A DNA stretch of 64,000 nt from PALSA-505 sp963699015 (GCA_963699015.1 CAVOSX010000002.1:682001-746000); one strand, 5' to 3'; positions 51,345-60,734 are shown, counted from the first letter of the stretch. Notes: generated by a model not told the origin, from the sequence alone. Numbers and translations: made by a program.

Positions 51345-52040
51345 TTAGCCGTTGGGCAGGCCGAGCAGATCCTTTATCGTCGCGGCAGTCGTCAGCGGCT
51401 CGCGGTGGTGTATGGCTACCATGCCGAGAGCGCCGGCCGCGTCGACGTTGGCCTCGATGTCGTCGATGAACACGCACTGCTCCGGGGGCAGGCCGAGCAG
51501 GCCTGCGGCGTGCCGGAAGATGCGCTCCTCCGGCTTGCGCATGCCCACCTCCGCGGAGATCACCCAGGCGTCGAAAAGCTCGGGGAAGGTGTCCCGCGGG
51601 TAGCCGGCGGGGCCCCAGGAGTTAGACAGCAAGCAGGTGCGCAACCCGGCCTTGCGCACCGCCCGCATCAGCTCGTACATCTGCGGGACCGGCAGCGTAG
51701 CGGCGAACATCCGGCTGAGCAGCCCGGCCGCCTGCACCTGGGTCCCGTCGGTGCGGACCAGCTGCGCGGCGAGCGCGTGCTCGAAGTCCGCCGGGTCAGC
51801 TTCGCCCCGCTCCAGCAGGTGGACCGGATTGTCCGCGCCGCCACGATAGGCCTGGGTGACCCAGGCCCGCATGACGGTCCGGTACGCGGCCTGGTCGATC
51901 AGGTCGGCCGTGAGCCACGCCTGGACCGAATCGATGATCGGGCTGGTGAACACGCCGCCCCAGTCGGTGATCACCGCACGCAGGTCGCCGCGAGTGCCGG
52001 GAGCGACGTCCGGCGGCGGCCCATCGGAATGCTGAGGCAC
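51345..52040 (-). CDS. HAD-IA family hydrolase
   Basis: A 231-residue HAD enzyme. Motif I is VITDWGGVFTS (Asp and Trp in D-x-G-G), motif II LLSNSWGP, Lys motif AEVGMRKPEERIFRHAAG and motif IV CVFIDDIEANVDAA. This set is characteristic of HAD-IA phosphatases or dehalogenases of actinomycetes. GTG 52040 opens the conserved part. Located convergently... the neighbouring CocE gene diverges from it; 66 bases lie between the starts. Substrate unknown. Confidence 0.82.
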   Translation of the reverse strand: MPQHSDGPPPDVAPGTRGDLRAVITDWGGVFTSPIIDSVQAWLTADLIDQAAYRTVMRAWVTQAYRGGADNPVHLLERGEADPADFEHALAAQLVRTDGTQVQAAGLLSRMFAATLPVPQMYELMRAVRKAGLRTCLLSNSWGPAGYPRDTFPELFDAWVISAEVGMRKPEERIFRHAAGLLGLPPEQCVFIDDIEANVDAAGALGMVAIHHREPLTTAATIKDLLGLPNG

Positions 52041-52106
52041 AGCTGCGATCGTAGGCGACCAAGCCGAACGGCCTGCAAACGTCGGATCACGATAGTGTCG
52101 GGCACC

Positions 52107-53922
52107 GTGCCCTCGCTCACCCGCCGGTTCAACGTCCGGATCCCGCTGCGGGACGGCATCACGCTGTCCGCCGACGTGACGCTCCCGGCGGCGCTGCCCG
52201 CGCCCGCGGTGGTGAGCAGGACACCGTACGGCAAGGCGGGCGAGCGGCAGTCCACGCGCGCGACCGTGTTCGCCACGGCCGGCTACGCCGCCGTTTTCGT
52301 GGACGTGCGCGGGCGCGGCGACTCCGACGGGCAGTTCCAGCCCTACCGCAACGACGGCCCGGACGGTTACGACGTGATCGGCTGGGTGGCCGCGCAGGAC
52401 TGGTGCACCGGGGACGTGGCCACCCACGGCGCCAGCTACGGTGGCCGGATCCAGTGGCTCACCGCGCTGGAGCACCCGCCGGCGCTGCGCGCGATGGTTT
52501 GCCTGGTCACCCCCAGCGACCCGTTCGTCGAGACGCCGACGGGCATCCCCACGCCGATACACATCAACTGGTTCCGGCTGGTGGACGCGCGGATGCCGCA
52601 GTACGTGGAGAACGTCGACTGGACCGAGGTGTACCGGCACCGGCCACTGATGACCATGGACGAGGCGGCCGGGTTCGTGTCACCGAACTGGCGCGCGGAA
52701 CTGGCCCACCGCACCCTGGACCAATGGTGGGAGCCGGTGCGCTACCAGCACCGGATCGGTGCGGTGGACGTGCCGGTGCTGCACGTCTCCGGCTGGTACG
52801 ACGACGAGGAGATCGGCACCCCGGCCAACTTCGCCGCGATGGTCGCGGCCGGCCGCGACCGGCAGCGGCTGCTGATGGGCCCCTGGGGGCACGCGGTGAA
52901 CACCACCCGCACGCTGGGCGAGGTGGACTTCGGCCCGAACGCGCTCATCGACCTCGACGCGGCCGTCGTCGCGTTTCTCGACGAGCACGTGAAAGGGATC
53001 AAGCCCGGGCAGGCCGCCGCCCCGGTGCGGATCTTCGTGATGGGGGCGGGCGAGTGGCGGGACGAGCCGTCCTGGCCGCCGCCGCAGGTGACCGAGACGA
53101 CCCTGTACCTGTCCAGCGGCGGTTCGGCCAACAGCCTGTACGGCGACGGCCGGCTGTCGGCGGGCGCCCCGGACGGCGACCAGCCGCCCGACTCCTGGGT
53201 GCACGACCCGGACCGGCCGGTCCCGTTCATCACCAGCGCGAGCAGCTCCCAGATCGGCGGCCCCGACGACTATCACGGCGTGGAGACCCGGGGTGACGTG
53301 CTGGTCTACAGCAGCGACCCGCTGACCGAGCCGGTCGAGGTCATCGGCCCGGTGCGGCTGATCGCGCACGTCGCCACCTCGGCCGCTGGACACCGACATC
53401 ACGGCCAAGCTGGTCGACGTGCACCCGAACGGCTTCGCGCAGCGGCTCTGCGACGGCCTGCTCCGGCTGCGGTACCGGTCCGGGTTCGGCCGGGAGGAGC
53501 TGCTCATGCCGGGCGAGGTGTACGAGGTCAGCGTCGCGATGTGGGACACCTGCCTGCGGCTGGAGCCGGGGCACAGGCTGCGGCTGGAGGTCGCCTCGTC
53601 GGCCTTCCCCAAGATCGACGTGAACCTGGGCACCGGCGGCGACATGGTGACCGAGACCGACGGCGTGATCGCGCACAACGAGCTGTGGCACACGGCGGCC
53701 AGGCCGTCGCGGCTGCTGCTGCACATCCGGCCCGTCCGGCCGGCCGGCTGCAGCCGGCCCCCGGGTCAGGCCGGCGGCATCCGGAATCTGGGCAGCGGGG
53801 AGCGCAGCACCCAGAGGAAGCCGGTGACGCCGCCGGCCACCGCGATCCACAGCGTCGGGCGCAGGCCGATCAGCGTGCCGAGCACCCCGCCGGCCAGGGC
53901 ACCGAGCGGCCTGGTGCCGTAG
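52107..53922 (+). pseudogene. CocE/NonD alpha-beta hydrolase with +1 frameshift
   Basis: X-Pro dipeptidyl-peptidase/cocaine-esterase family hydrolase: RIPLRDGITLSADVTLP, VDVRGRGDSDGQFQPYRNDG, the nucleophile elbow THGASYGGRIQW, Asp in HVSGWYDDEEIG and His in LMGPWGHAVNTTR. At about 53383 homology jumps one base: after VRLIAHVATSA the jelly-roll domain continues in the next frame as LDTDITAKLVDVHPNGFAQR, MPGEVYEVSVAMWDTCLRLE and VNLGTGGDMVTETDGVIAHN. Removing a C from TCGGCCGCTGG restores S-A-L-D. The corrected frame then runs beyond the usual end into the convergent MFS gene. Start GTG 52107. Confidence 0.82.
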
Positions 53923-55055
53923 TTGACCGCCTGGAAGGCGCCGCTGACCCGGGCTCTGAGCTCGGACGGAATCACCACCGCGAAGATCGAGCCGATGCTG
54001 ATGTCCAGCATCATCACGCCGAAGCCGGACAGGAACTCGGCCGCGAACAGCAGGCCCAGCACGAGCAGGCCGGGCCCGCGGGCCAGCGGTACCAGCGCCA
54101 GCGGGGCGGGGAACATGACGGCGCCGGCCACGTACGCCCACCCGATCCCGATCCGGCCGGCCAGCCGCCGGGTCATCAGCGAGCCGAGCACGCCGCCCAC
54201 CGCGGCCGCGCCGAGGACCAGCCCGAGCAGCCCCGGGCGCACGTGCAGGGACCGGGTGGCGTACAGCACGAACAGGGCCGCGAACACGAAGTCGAAGAAG
54301 TTGATGACCGACGCCGAGATGAGAGCGGCGCGGACGATCGGCGAGCCGAGGATGAACCGGGCCCCGGCGGACAGCGCGCCCTCGCCGCTGCCCGTGGCCG
54401 GCGCCTCCCTGGGCTTGATCCGGTGCAGGAAGAACGCCGAGCCGAGGAAGGACAAGGCGTCCGCGGCGATCGCGAACGGCGCGCTCAGCGCCTGCACGAG
54501 CAGGCCGCCCAGGCTCGGGCCGCCGACGAAGGAGAAGGCGCGGCTCGCGTACACCAGCGACGTGCCCTCCACGTACTGGCCGGCGGGCATGATGGTCACC
54601 GAGACCGAGCCGTCGCAGGCCGTGAACAGGGTGCTTGCCATCCCTGCCCCGAACGCGACGCCGTACAGCTGGGTCAGCGTGAGCACGTCCAGTGCGTAGC
54701 AGACGGGGATGCTGGTGAGCAGGGCCGCGCGGCCGATATCGGCGGCGATCATGAGAATCCGGCGGCGGCCGAACCGGTCGGCCCAGGCCCCGGCGTGCAC
54801 GCCGAACAGCAGGCTCGGCAGCCAGACGGCGGCGGTGAGGAAGCCCATCTGAGCGGCACTCGCGTGCAGCACGAGCACGGCGGCGAGCGGCAGCGCGATC
54901 GAGCTGACCTGATCGCCGAACATCGAGATGGTCTGCGCGCTCCAGTAGCGCCGGAATGTCCGCTCGCGCAGCAGCGCGGGAACCAGTGAGGACAGCCGCG
55001 CGCGGCCGGCCGGCGCCGCTTTGGCCGTTGCTTCCGCTTTCGCGGGAGCGCTCAC
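53766..55055 (-). CDS. MFS transporter
   Basis: A 429-residue exporter with about twelve helices: LRERTFRRYWSAQTISMFGD at the N-terminus and AGAWADRFGRRRILMIAADI after TM2. It belongs to the EntS/MefA-like subgroup. Start GTG overlaps the stop of the ArsR-type gene upstream (GTGA), so both are one operon, a common regulator-transporter pair. Substrate unknown. Confidence 0.9.
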   Translation of the reverse strand: MSAPAKAEATAKAAPAGRARLSSLVPALLRERTFRRYWSAQTISMFGDQVSSIALPLAAVLVLHASAAQMGFLTAAVWLPSLLFGVHAGAWADRFGRRRILMIAADIGRAALLTSIPVCYALDVLTLTQLYGVAFGAGMASTLFTACDGSVSVTIMPAGQYVEGTSLVYASRAFSFVGGPSLGGLLVQALSAPFAIAADALSFLGSAFFLHRIKPREAPATGSGEGALSAGARFILGSPIVRAALISASVINFFDFVFAALFVLYATRSLHVRPGLLGLVLGAAAVGGVLGSLMTRRLAGRIGIGWAYVAGAVMFPAPLALVPLARGPGLLVLGLLFAAEFLSGFGVMMLDISIGSIFAVVIPSELRARVSGAFQAVNYGTRPLGALAGGVLGTLIGLRPTLWIAVAGGVTGFLWVLRSPLPRFRMPPA

Positions 55056-55687
55056 CGTCCAGGTTCCTCCCGCTCCCGGGCACCGGAGAGGTCACCGGGG
55101 AAGGCCAGGTGCAGGTAGGTGACCTGGCGGGCGCCCGGGGGCCGCAGCTCGGGGTGTTCCAGCCGGTCCAGGAAACGGTCCATCATCGCCTGCGTCTGCG
55201 TGGCCAGGGCGATGAGCTCCTCCGGGGTGACGTACAGCAGCGAGTCGCCGAAATGAGCGGCGTGCTGCCACTGCTCGGGCTGGTCCGGCTTGGCCTCCAG
55301 CCAGCGCATGAGGGTCTCGAAATAGCGCTCAGCCAGCACCGAGCTGAGCAGGCTGGACGCGGCAGCGGCCTCGGGCCCCTCGGCGACGTCGGGCCAGGAC
55401 GTGAATAGCGTGGTAGCCCGCCAGGGCCGCTCCCGGCCCTTGCCGCCGCCTGCGTCCTCGACCAGGCCGTACTTGGCCAGCTGCCGCAGGTGGAAGGAGC
55501 AGCTCGCCGAGCTTTCCCCGATCAGCTCCCCGGCCTGGGTGGCGGTCAGCGGGCCCTCCCGGCGCAGCACCCCGATCAGCGACAGCCTGATCGGGTGCGC
55601 CAAGGCCCGCAGCGCCCGTGGGTCGGTGAGCCGGGTGACGGCTCGTGGTGCGCCGACGAGGTTGGTGGTGAGCTCATCCTCGGCCAT
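55052..55687 (-). CDS. ArsR-type winged-helix regulator with ligand-binding C-terminus
   Basis: A 211-residue regulator. Residues 15-95 form the winged helix (ALRALAHPIRLSLIGVLRRE, GPLTATQAGELIGESSASCS, FHLRQLAKYGLVEDAGGGKG). The rest is a helical extension of the kind in actinobacterial regulators paired with MFS exporters. ATG 55687 is chosen; a second ATG three codons up is equally possible. A perfect 24-bp palindrome lies 15 bases upstream, likely its own operator. Confidence 0.88.
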   Translation of the reverse strand: MAEDELTTNLVGAPRAVTRLTDPRALRALAHPIRLSLIGVLRREGPLTATQAGELIGESSASCSFHLRQLAKYGLVEDAGGGKGRERPWRATTLFTSWPDVAEGPEAAAASSLLSSVLAERYFETLMRWLEAKPDQPEQWQHAAHFGDSLLYVTPEELIALATQTQAMMDRFLDRLEHPELRPPGARQVTYLHLAFPGDLSGAREREEPGR

Positions 55688-55701
55688 GAATGCCAAGATA
55701 G

Positions 55702-55725
55702 CTTTCCAAAGCTAGCTTTGGAAAG
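55702..55725. promoter_or_regulatory. Perfect 24-bp palindrome, candidate ArsR operator
   Basis: Arms CTTTCCAAAGCT and AGCTTTGGAAAG are exactly complementary with no spacer. Located 15 bases upstream of the regulator ATG at 55687, covering where a promoter would sit. A partial third arm (cttgggaaa) follows at 55730. Confidence 0.75.
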
Positions 55726-55785
55726 ACTCCTTGGGAAATTCTTGGACCTGCTGACACTTTCCCTGGTCGATGATCTCTCCCGGGC

Positions 55786-56109
55786 CTAGCCGCGCTCGGC
55801 GATGCGCTTGATGGCCGACAGCCGGGCGTCCCACTGGGCGGCGACGTGATCCATCCACCGCGCGGTCGAGCTGAGCCGTTCGGGCCGGACCCGGTAGCGC
55901 ACCTCGCGGCCGTGCCGGTGGCCGGCCACCAGCCCGGCCCGGTGCAGCGCCGTGAGATGCTTGACCACGCCCTGCCGGGTGACCGGCAGCTCGGCCGCGA
56001 GCACGGTGGCCGTTGCCTCCCCGCGCGCGGCGAGCAGGTCGAGTATGCGCCGCCGGGTGGGATCGGCCAGCGCGGTCAGCACCTCCTCGGCCGGCCCGTC
56101 ACCGGTCAT
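55786..56109 (-). CDS. ArsR family transcriptional regulator
   Basis: A 107-residue winged-helix repressor: EVLTALADPTRRRILDLLAA, ELPVTRQGVVKHLTALHRAG and the wing RHGREVRYRVRPERL. It follows a SRPBCC gene with ATGA overlap, the classic SRPBCC/ArsR module. It likely binds the palindromes at 56591-56653. Confidence 0.93.
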   Translation of the reverse strand: MTGDGPAEEVLTALADPTRRRILDLLAARGEATATVLAAELPVTRQGVVKHLTALHRAGLVAGHRHGREVRYRVRPERLSSTARWMDHVAAQWDARLSAIKRIAERG

Positions 56110-56564
56110 GCCGTGAGCCGCTCCGCCTGCTCGCGCATCGCGGCGAGGACGTCCGTCCAGCCGCTCGAGTGGCTCTCGTAGGAGGCCGTCGCGCGCCTTT
56201 CCTCGGGTATGGCCACGGCCGCGAACCCGCTCTCCGCCAGGTGCAGCCGGGTGCCGTCGCCGTCTGGCGTCAGGGTGAACTCCACGAGCGTTGAGTTGTG
56301 CTCGGTAGCCTCAAGGCCCGGGTAGCCGCTGGCCCACCGGTAGGCGAGGTAGTGCGGCGGATCGACCTTCTCGATCCTGGCCGGGAACTGCCCGTGCTGC
56401 CCGTGGTCCAGGTGCATGATGCCGCCGGGACGCAGGTCGATCCGGGCCGGCGACCCCTGGCCGAACCACTTCCCCACGTGCTCGGGCTCGGTGATCACCG
56501 CCCATACCCGCTCCACCGGCGCCGCGATGGTGATCTCCCGCTCGATCCGGTCCTCGATGCCCAC
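56106..56564 (-). CDS. SRPBCC (AHSA1-like) domain protein
   Basis: A 152-residue START-like/AHSA1 protein: IEREITIAAPVERVWAVITE, WFGQGSPARIDLRPGG, TLVEFTLTPDGDGTRLHL and HSSGWTDVLAAMREQAERL. Start GTG 56564 follows GGAGGA at six bases; upstream sequence is operator, not coding. Coupled to the ArsR gene. Role unknown beyond hydrophobic-ligand binding. Confidence 0.9.
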   Translation of the reverse strand: MGIEDRIEREITIAAPVERVWAVITEPEHVGKWFGQGSPARIDLRPGGIMHLDHGQHGQFPARIEKVDPPHYLAYRWASGYPGLEATEHNSTLVEFTLTPDGDGTRLHLAESGFAAVAIPEERRATASYESHSSGWTDVLAAMREQAERLTA

Positions 56565-56590
56565 GATCTGTCCTCCGCTGACTCGACGCG

Positions 56591-56653
56591 AGTTATGTGC
56601 AACTCCATAGTTGCACATAACTCTCTCGACGCGCAACCCGCAAGTTGCACATA
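56591..56653. promoter_or_regulatory. Three half-site operator for the SRPBCC/ArsR operon
   Basis: A perfect inverted repeat with 14-base arms AGTTATGTGCAACT and AGTTGCACATAACT separated by CCAT (56591-56622), followed by a third copy AGTTGCACATA at 56643-56653. It is AT-rich relative to the genome and lies 27 bases upstream of the SRPBCC start. Likely ArsR binding sites. Confidence 0.8.
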
Positions 56654-56674
56654 CGCGTGCCGGGCCCGGGAGGA

Positions 56675-57469
56675 CTAGAGGCCGGCCAGCAGGTCGGTCT
56701 CGGTGATGCCAGGGCCCTGGCCGTCGCGGATGAACCATTCGGTGCCGAACGCATCGCGGAACGCCTCGTCCGGCAAGGCCACGAAAAACGAGTGCTCGCT
56801 GATCTGGCTGGCGTGCGCCCGCATGGCCTGGCGCTTTTGATCCAGGTAAGGCGAGACGTCCACGGCGGCGGTGATCTCCCGCTCGGGCTTGCCGAAGTCC
56901 TCATCGTCTGAGGCGCCGGGAATCTCGATGCCCGCGGCGGCGGCAACCTCGGCCAGCCCGGCCCGGCCGCGCCGGATCTGATCGCGATTGATCGTGGCCT
57001 GGTAGACCCGGGGCGTGCCGGCCAGCCGGGCGGCACGCAGGCCCACCCTGTGCACCTGGATGTGGTCCGGGTGACCGTAGCCGCCGTGGTCGTCGTAGCA
57101 GGTCAGCGCGTCGGCTCGTTCTTCCTGCAGGATCGCGGTCAGCTTCTCGGCGGCGGCGGCGACCGGTGCGCTCCAGAACGACCCTGGGGCATCGTTGGCG
57201 GGCGTGCCCATCATCCCGGAGTCGGTGTAGCCGAGGAACTCGAGCCGTTGCACGCCGAGGATCGCCGCGGCGGCCTGCGTCTCGGCCACCCTGCGCTCGG
57301 CCAGCGACTCGCCGTCGGCCAGGAACCCCTCCTGGACCTCGCCGTGCTCGCCGCGAGTGGCCAGCACGAGCACCACCCGGTGTCCCTCCTCGGACGCCTT
57401 GCGCAGCACGCCGCCGCAGATGATGGACTCGTCATCGGGATGGGCGTGAAAGGAGACCAGGGTAGCCAT
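56675..57469 (-). CDS. PIG-L family (LmbE-like) deacetylase
   Basis: Zinc deacetylase of N-acetyl sugars or mycothiol conjugates: FHAHPDDESIICGG, ATRGEHGEV, YDDHGGYGHPDHIQVHR supply the metal ligands His, Asp and His. 264 residues, near the size of MshB and Mca; the pattern is general, so mycothiol conjugate amidase activity is not proven. The 25-base gap to the SIS gene and the amino-sugar context (nagA) fit a GlcNAc-linked role. Confidence 0.9.
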   Translation of the reverse strand: MATLVSFHAHPDDESIICGGVLRKASEEGHRVVLVLATRGEHGEVQEGFLADGESLAERRVAETQAAAAILGVQRLEFLGYTDSGMMGTPANDAPGSFWSAPVAAAAEKLTAILQEERADALTCYDDHGGYGHPDHIQVHRVGLRAARLAGTPRVYQATINRDQIRRGRAGLAEVAAAAGIEIPGASDDEDFGKPEREITAAVDVSPYLDQKRQAMRAHASQISEHSFFVALPDEAFRDAFGTEWFIRDGQGPGITETDLLAGL

Positions 57470-57493
57470 GGGGTGACGGTACCGGGTGCCAGG

Positions 57494-58525
57494 TCAGCCG
57501 GTCTGGGTGACCTTGCTCAGCCCGCGCGGGCTGTCCGGGTTCAGGCCGAGCTGCCTGGCCAGCGCCTCGGTGAGCAGCTGCCCGGGCACGATGAGGCCGA
57601 TCGGGGCCAGCCATTCGGGCAGCCGGGGACCGGGCAGCGCGCGGCTGCACTCGGCGGCCAGGGCCGGGCCGCCGCCGACGGCCAGCGCGGTCGCGCCCGC
57701 GCCGGTGACCCGCCGGGCCAGCCTGACCGCGCCGTCCAGGGCCGGCCCGGAGTCTGCGGCCACGATGATCGCCGGGGTGCCCGCATCCACGACCGCGATC
57801 GGGCCGTGCAGGAGATCCGCGTACGACAGCCCCATCGCGTGCAGGTAGCACGCCTCCTTGAGCTTGAGCGCGAGCTCGAGCGCGGCCGCGTAGGCCAGGC
57901 CGCGCCCTGATACCACCATGCCGGCCGCGCCGGCCAGGGCGGCGGCGGCGCCCTCGATGTCCCCCGGCTCGCCGAGCATCCGCTCGATCTCGCCGGGAAC
58001 CTGGCGCAACTCGCCCGGGTCCAGGCCGGTGCCCAGGCCGATGCCCAGCACGGCCAGCGCGGCGAGCTGGGCGACGAACGTCTTGGTGGCCGGCACCGCG
58101 CGTTCGGCGCCGGCCTCGGTCACCAGGGCCAGGTCGGCCGCCGCGGCCAGCGGGGACTGCGCAGCATTCGTCACCGCGATCGTGCGCGCCCCGCAGCCGG
58201 CCGCCCAGGCGAGGGTCTCGACGATCTCCTCGGTCCGCCCGGACTGCGACAGCCCCACCGCGAGCACACCGGACAGGTCGGCCCGGCTGCGGTACGTGGT
58301 AGCCACCGACGGCGACGCCAGCGTTGCGAGCCTGCCCGCGTACACCTGCAGCAGGTAGCTGCCGTAGACGGCGGCGTTGTCCGAAGTCCCGCGGGCGATG
58401 AACAGCACCTGCCGGGTGCCGGCGGCCACCGCCGCGACGTCGGCCGTGCGGGGCAGCAGCGCGTCCAGCGTGGCCCGCAGCGCAGCGGGCTGCTCACCGA
58501 TCTCGATCCGCATCTGAGTGATCAC
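57494..58525 (-). CDS. SIS-domain isomerase/deaminase (GlmS C-terminal-like, AgaS/NagB-II type)
   Basis: A 343-residue protein with two SIS domains resembling the isomerase half of GlmS: RQVLFIARGTSDNAAVYGSY, GLSQSGRTEEIVETL, VTNAAQSPLAAAADL, TKTFVAQLAALAVLGI, KLKEACYLHAMGLSYADLLH. It lacks a glutaminase domain, so it likely deaminates or isomerises an amino-sugar phosphate. Start GTG overlaps the nagA stop (GTGA); co-translated. Confidence 0.88.
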   Translation of the reverse strand: MITQMRIEIGEQPAALRATLDALLPRTADVAAVAAGTRQVLFIARGTSDNAAVYGSYLLQVYAGRLATLASPSVATTYRSRADLSGVLAVGLSQSGRTEEIVETLAWAAGCGARTIAVTNAAQSPLAAAADLALVTEAGAERAVPATKTFVAQLAALAVLGIGLGTGLDPGELRQVPGEIERMLGEPGDIEGAAAALAGAAGMVVSGRGLAYAAALELALKLKEACYLHAMGLSYADLLHGPIAVVDAGTPAIIVAADSGPALDGAVRLARRVTGAGATALAVGGGPALAAECSRALPGPRLPEWLAPIGLIVPGQLLTEALARQLGLNPDSPRGLSKVTQTG

Positions 58526-59715
58526 GCCGGCTCCCCCTGTCGCTCCCGCTTGGCTGTCGCCGAGTACACCATGTCGCCGTCTACCCACGTGGCCAGGGTG
58601 CGCAGGTCATCGTCGAGCCAGACCAGGTCGGCGGCCGCCCCCGGGCCGATGCGGCCCAGCTCAGGCCGGCCGATCAGGTCGGCGGGGATGCGGGTGGCTG
58701 CGGCGACCGCGGCGGCGAGCCCGGCCCCGGCGGTCACCATGTTCGCCACCGCGGCGTCCATCCGCAGCGCGGATCCGGCCAGCGTGCCGTCCAGCCGCAC
58801 CGGCGGGACCCCGTCGCCGGGCGGCAGGATGATCGGCTGGCCGCCGAGCAGATAGCGTCCTGGCGGCATGCCCGCGCACGCCGCGGCGTCGGTGACCAGG
58901 CAGATCCGGCCCGGGGCGGCCGTGAACGCGATCGCGCAGACTTCGCTGGCCACGTGCCGAAGGTCGGCGATGAGGCCGCTGGTCAGCCGGGAATCGGCCA
59001 GCGCCTGGCCGGGCACGCCGGGCTCGCGGTGGTGCATCGGCCGCTGGCCGTTGAACAGGTGGGTGACCATGCGCGCGCCGGCGTCCGCTGCCGCGGCCAC
59101 CTGCGCGGCGGTGGCGTCGCTGTGACCCACGCTGGCCAGCACGCCCGCCTCGGTGAACCGGGCGACCGCGGCGAGCGCGCCGTCGAGCTCGGGAGCCAGG
59201 GTGACCACCCGGAGCAGGCCCGGCGCCGCCGAGAGCAGGGCGTCGACCGCGGCGGGCGTCGGCTCGGTGATCCACTCCGCGTTGTGCGCGCCCTTGCGGC
59301 GGGCGGAGATGAACGGCCCCTCGACGTGCATGCCGAGCAGCCGGGCGCCGCGCGGCAGGCCGGCCGTCAGCGCCAGCGTCGCGCGCAGCGAGGCGGCAAG
59401 CCGACCGAGTGGCGCGGTGATGATCGTGGCCAGGAACGCGGTCGTGCCGGTCTCGGGAAGACGGCGGACGATCGTGGCCCACCCTGTCGCGTCGGCGGCG
59501 CCGAACTCCTCGCCGAAGTACCCGTTGACCTGGAGATCTACGAATCCGGGGACGAGCAGGCCACGGGAAAGCTCGAGGTCGGGCAGGCCCGGCGGCGGCC
59601 CGGCGCCGGCTGCGGTGACGCGGCCGCGTTCGACCCGGACGAAGCCGGGTTCCAGCACGCCCGAGCCTGCGGTGCCCGGTATCAGGCGCGGGGCGGTCAG
59701 CAGCAGGTCGGTCAC
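58522..59715 (-). CDS. nagA: N-acetylglucosamine-6-phosphate deacetylase
   Basis: Removes the acetyl group from GlcNAc-6-P. 397 residues of the amidohydrolase superfamily: VPGFVDLQVNGYFGEEF, MHVEGPFISARRKGAHN, ASVGHSDATAAQV, THLFNGQRPMHHREPG and CLVTDAAACAGMP (catalytic Asp). Start GTG 59715 overlaps the hydrolase stop. With the SIS isomerase it would convert GlcNAc-6-P toward fructose-6-P. Confidence 0.95.
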   Translation of the reverse strand: MTDLLLTAPRLIPGTAGSGVLEPGFVRVERGRVTAAGAGPPPGLPDLELSRGLLVPGFVDLQVNGYFGEEFGAADATGWATIVRRLPETGTTAFLATIITAPLGRLAASLRATLALTAGLPRGARLLGMHVEGPFISARRKGAHNAEWITEPTPAAVDALLSAAPGLLRVVTLAPELDGALAAVARFTEAGVLASVGHSDATAAQVAAAADAGARMVTHLFNGQRPMHHREPGVPGQALADSRLTSGLIADLRHVASEVCAIAFTAAPGRICLVTDAAACAGMPPGRYLLGGQPIILPPGDGVPPVRLDGTLAGSALRMDAAVANMVTAGAGLAAAVAAATRIPADLIGRPELGRIGPGAAADLVWLDDDLRTLATWVDGDMVYSATAKRERQGEPA

Positions 59716-60704
59716 CGGGCGGTGTCCCGCGCGGCGCGGGCGGCCGCGGCCGACATCATGATCCGCATTTCGCTGGCCACCTGGCCGGGATGCTCCATCT
59801 GGGCGACGTGGCCGGTGCGCGGCAGCACCAGCACCCGGGCGTACCGGAACGTCCGGGCGGCGCGGGCGGCCATCCGCGGGTCCACCAGCCGGTCGTGGCT
59901 GCCGTAGATGACCAGGACCTGAGCGGTGATCTGGGCCGCGTCGCGCCACAGCGTCTGCGGGCCGCGGCGGAGGTACTCATGGACCACCCCCTTGGCCGAC
60001 CCCAGCAGCACCTCGCCGGTGTAGCCGAGCCCGTCCTCCCGCTCTACCTCGGCGACCTCCTCGGCGATACGGTCCGGATGGACCAGGCCCGGATCGTAGT
60101 AGACGCTGCGGAGCAGGGCCGCCACCCGCTGACGCACCGGAATCCGTTCCGCCCGGCGCAGCAGCCACGGTCCGAGGCCGGGGATACGCAGCGCTGACAC
60201 GCGCGCGGGTATCGGCCGCGGGCGCAGGTCAGGCAGTGCCGGCGAGACGAGCGTGAGCGTCTTGACCAGCTCGGGCCGGCCCGCCGCCAGCCGGGTGCAC
60301 ACGGCGCCGCCGAGCGAGTTCCCGACCAGGTGCACCGGCCCGCGCCCACGTTCCTCGATCAGCCCGGCCACCACCGCAGCCTGGGCGCGCACCGAGTAGT
60401 CGCCATCAGGCGGGGGCGGCGAATGCCCGTTGCCTGGCAGGTCCAGGGCGTCGCAGCCGACCAGACGCCCGCCCGGGCAGCCGGCATCCCCGCCCTCGGC
60501 CCCGGGCCGGCGCAGCAAGTCCATCAGATCGGTCCAGTTCGTGGACGAGCCGCCGAGGCCGTGCACGCACAGTCCCGGCTCGGCGCCGGGCGGGGACGGC
60601 GCGGAGCGCACGAACACCTCGGCCGCCCCGACCGGGACCAGCCGTCCCGGCCAGCGCGGGATGGGCGGCGCGGACGGCGCCAGCGCGGCCGATGGCGTGT
60701 ACAT
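59712..60704 (-). CDS. Alpha/beta hydrolase
   Basis: A 330-residue hydrolase with the oxyanion segment LCVHGLGGSSTNWTDLM, nucleophile elbow HLVGNSLGGAVCTRLAA, acid in VIYGSHDRLVDPRMA and His in LPRTGHVAQMEHPG. ATG 60704 follows no good ribosome site. First gene of a four-gene operon with nagA, the SIS protein and perhaps the deacetylase. Substrate unknown. Confidence 0.86.
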   Translation of the reverse strand: MYTPSAALAPSAPPIPRWPGRLVPVGAAEVFVRSAPSPPGAEPGLCVHGLGGSSTNWTDLMDLLRRPGAEGGDAGCPGGRLVGCDALDLPGNGHSPPPPDGDYSVRAQAAVVAGLIEERGRGPVHLVGNSLGGAVCTRLAAGRPELVKTLTLVSPALPDLRPRPIPARVSALRIPGLGPWLLRRAERIPVRQRVAALLRSVYYDPGLVHPDRIAEEVAEVEREDGLGYTGEVLLGSAKGVVHEYLRRGPQTLWRDAAQITAQVLVIYGSHDRLVDPRMAARAARTFRYARVLVLPRTGHVAQMEHPGQVASEMRIMMSAAAARAARDTAR

Positions 60705-60734
60705 GCCGGCCAGCCTAACCGGGGGCAGAACGTC

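Noticed and set aside
51234..52106. Very long + strand frame upstream of CocE
   Set aside because: Open only by high GC; antisense to Vsr and HAD genes. The gene begins at GTG 52107.
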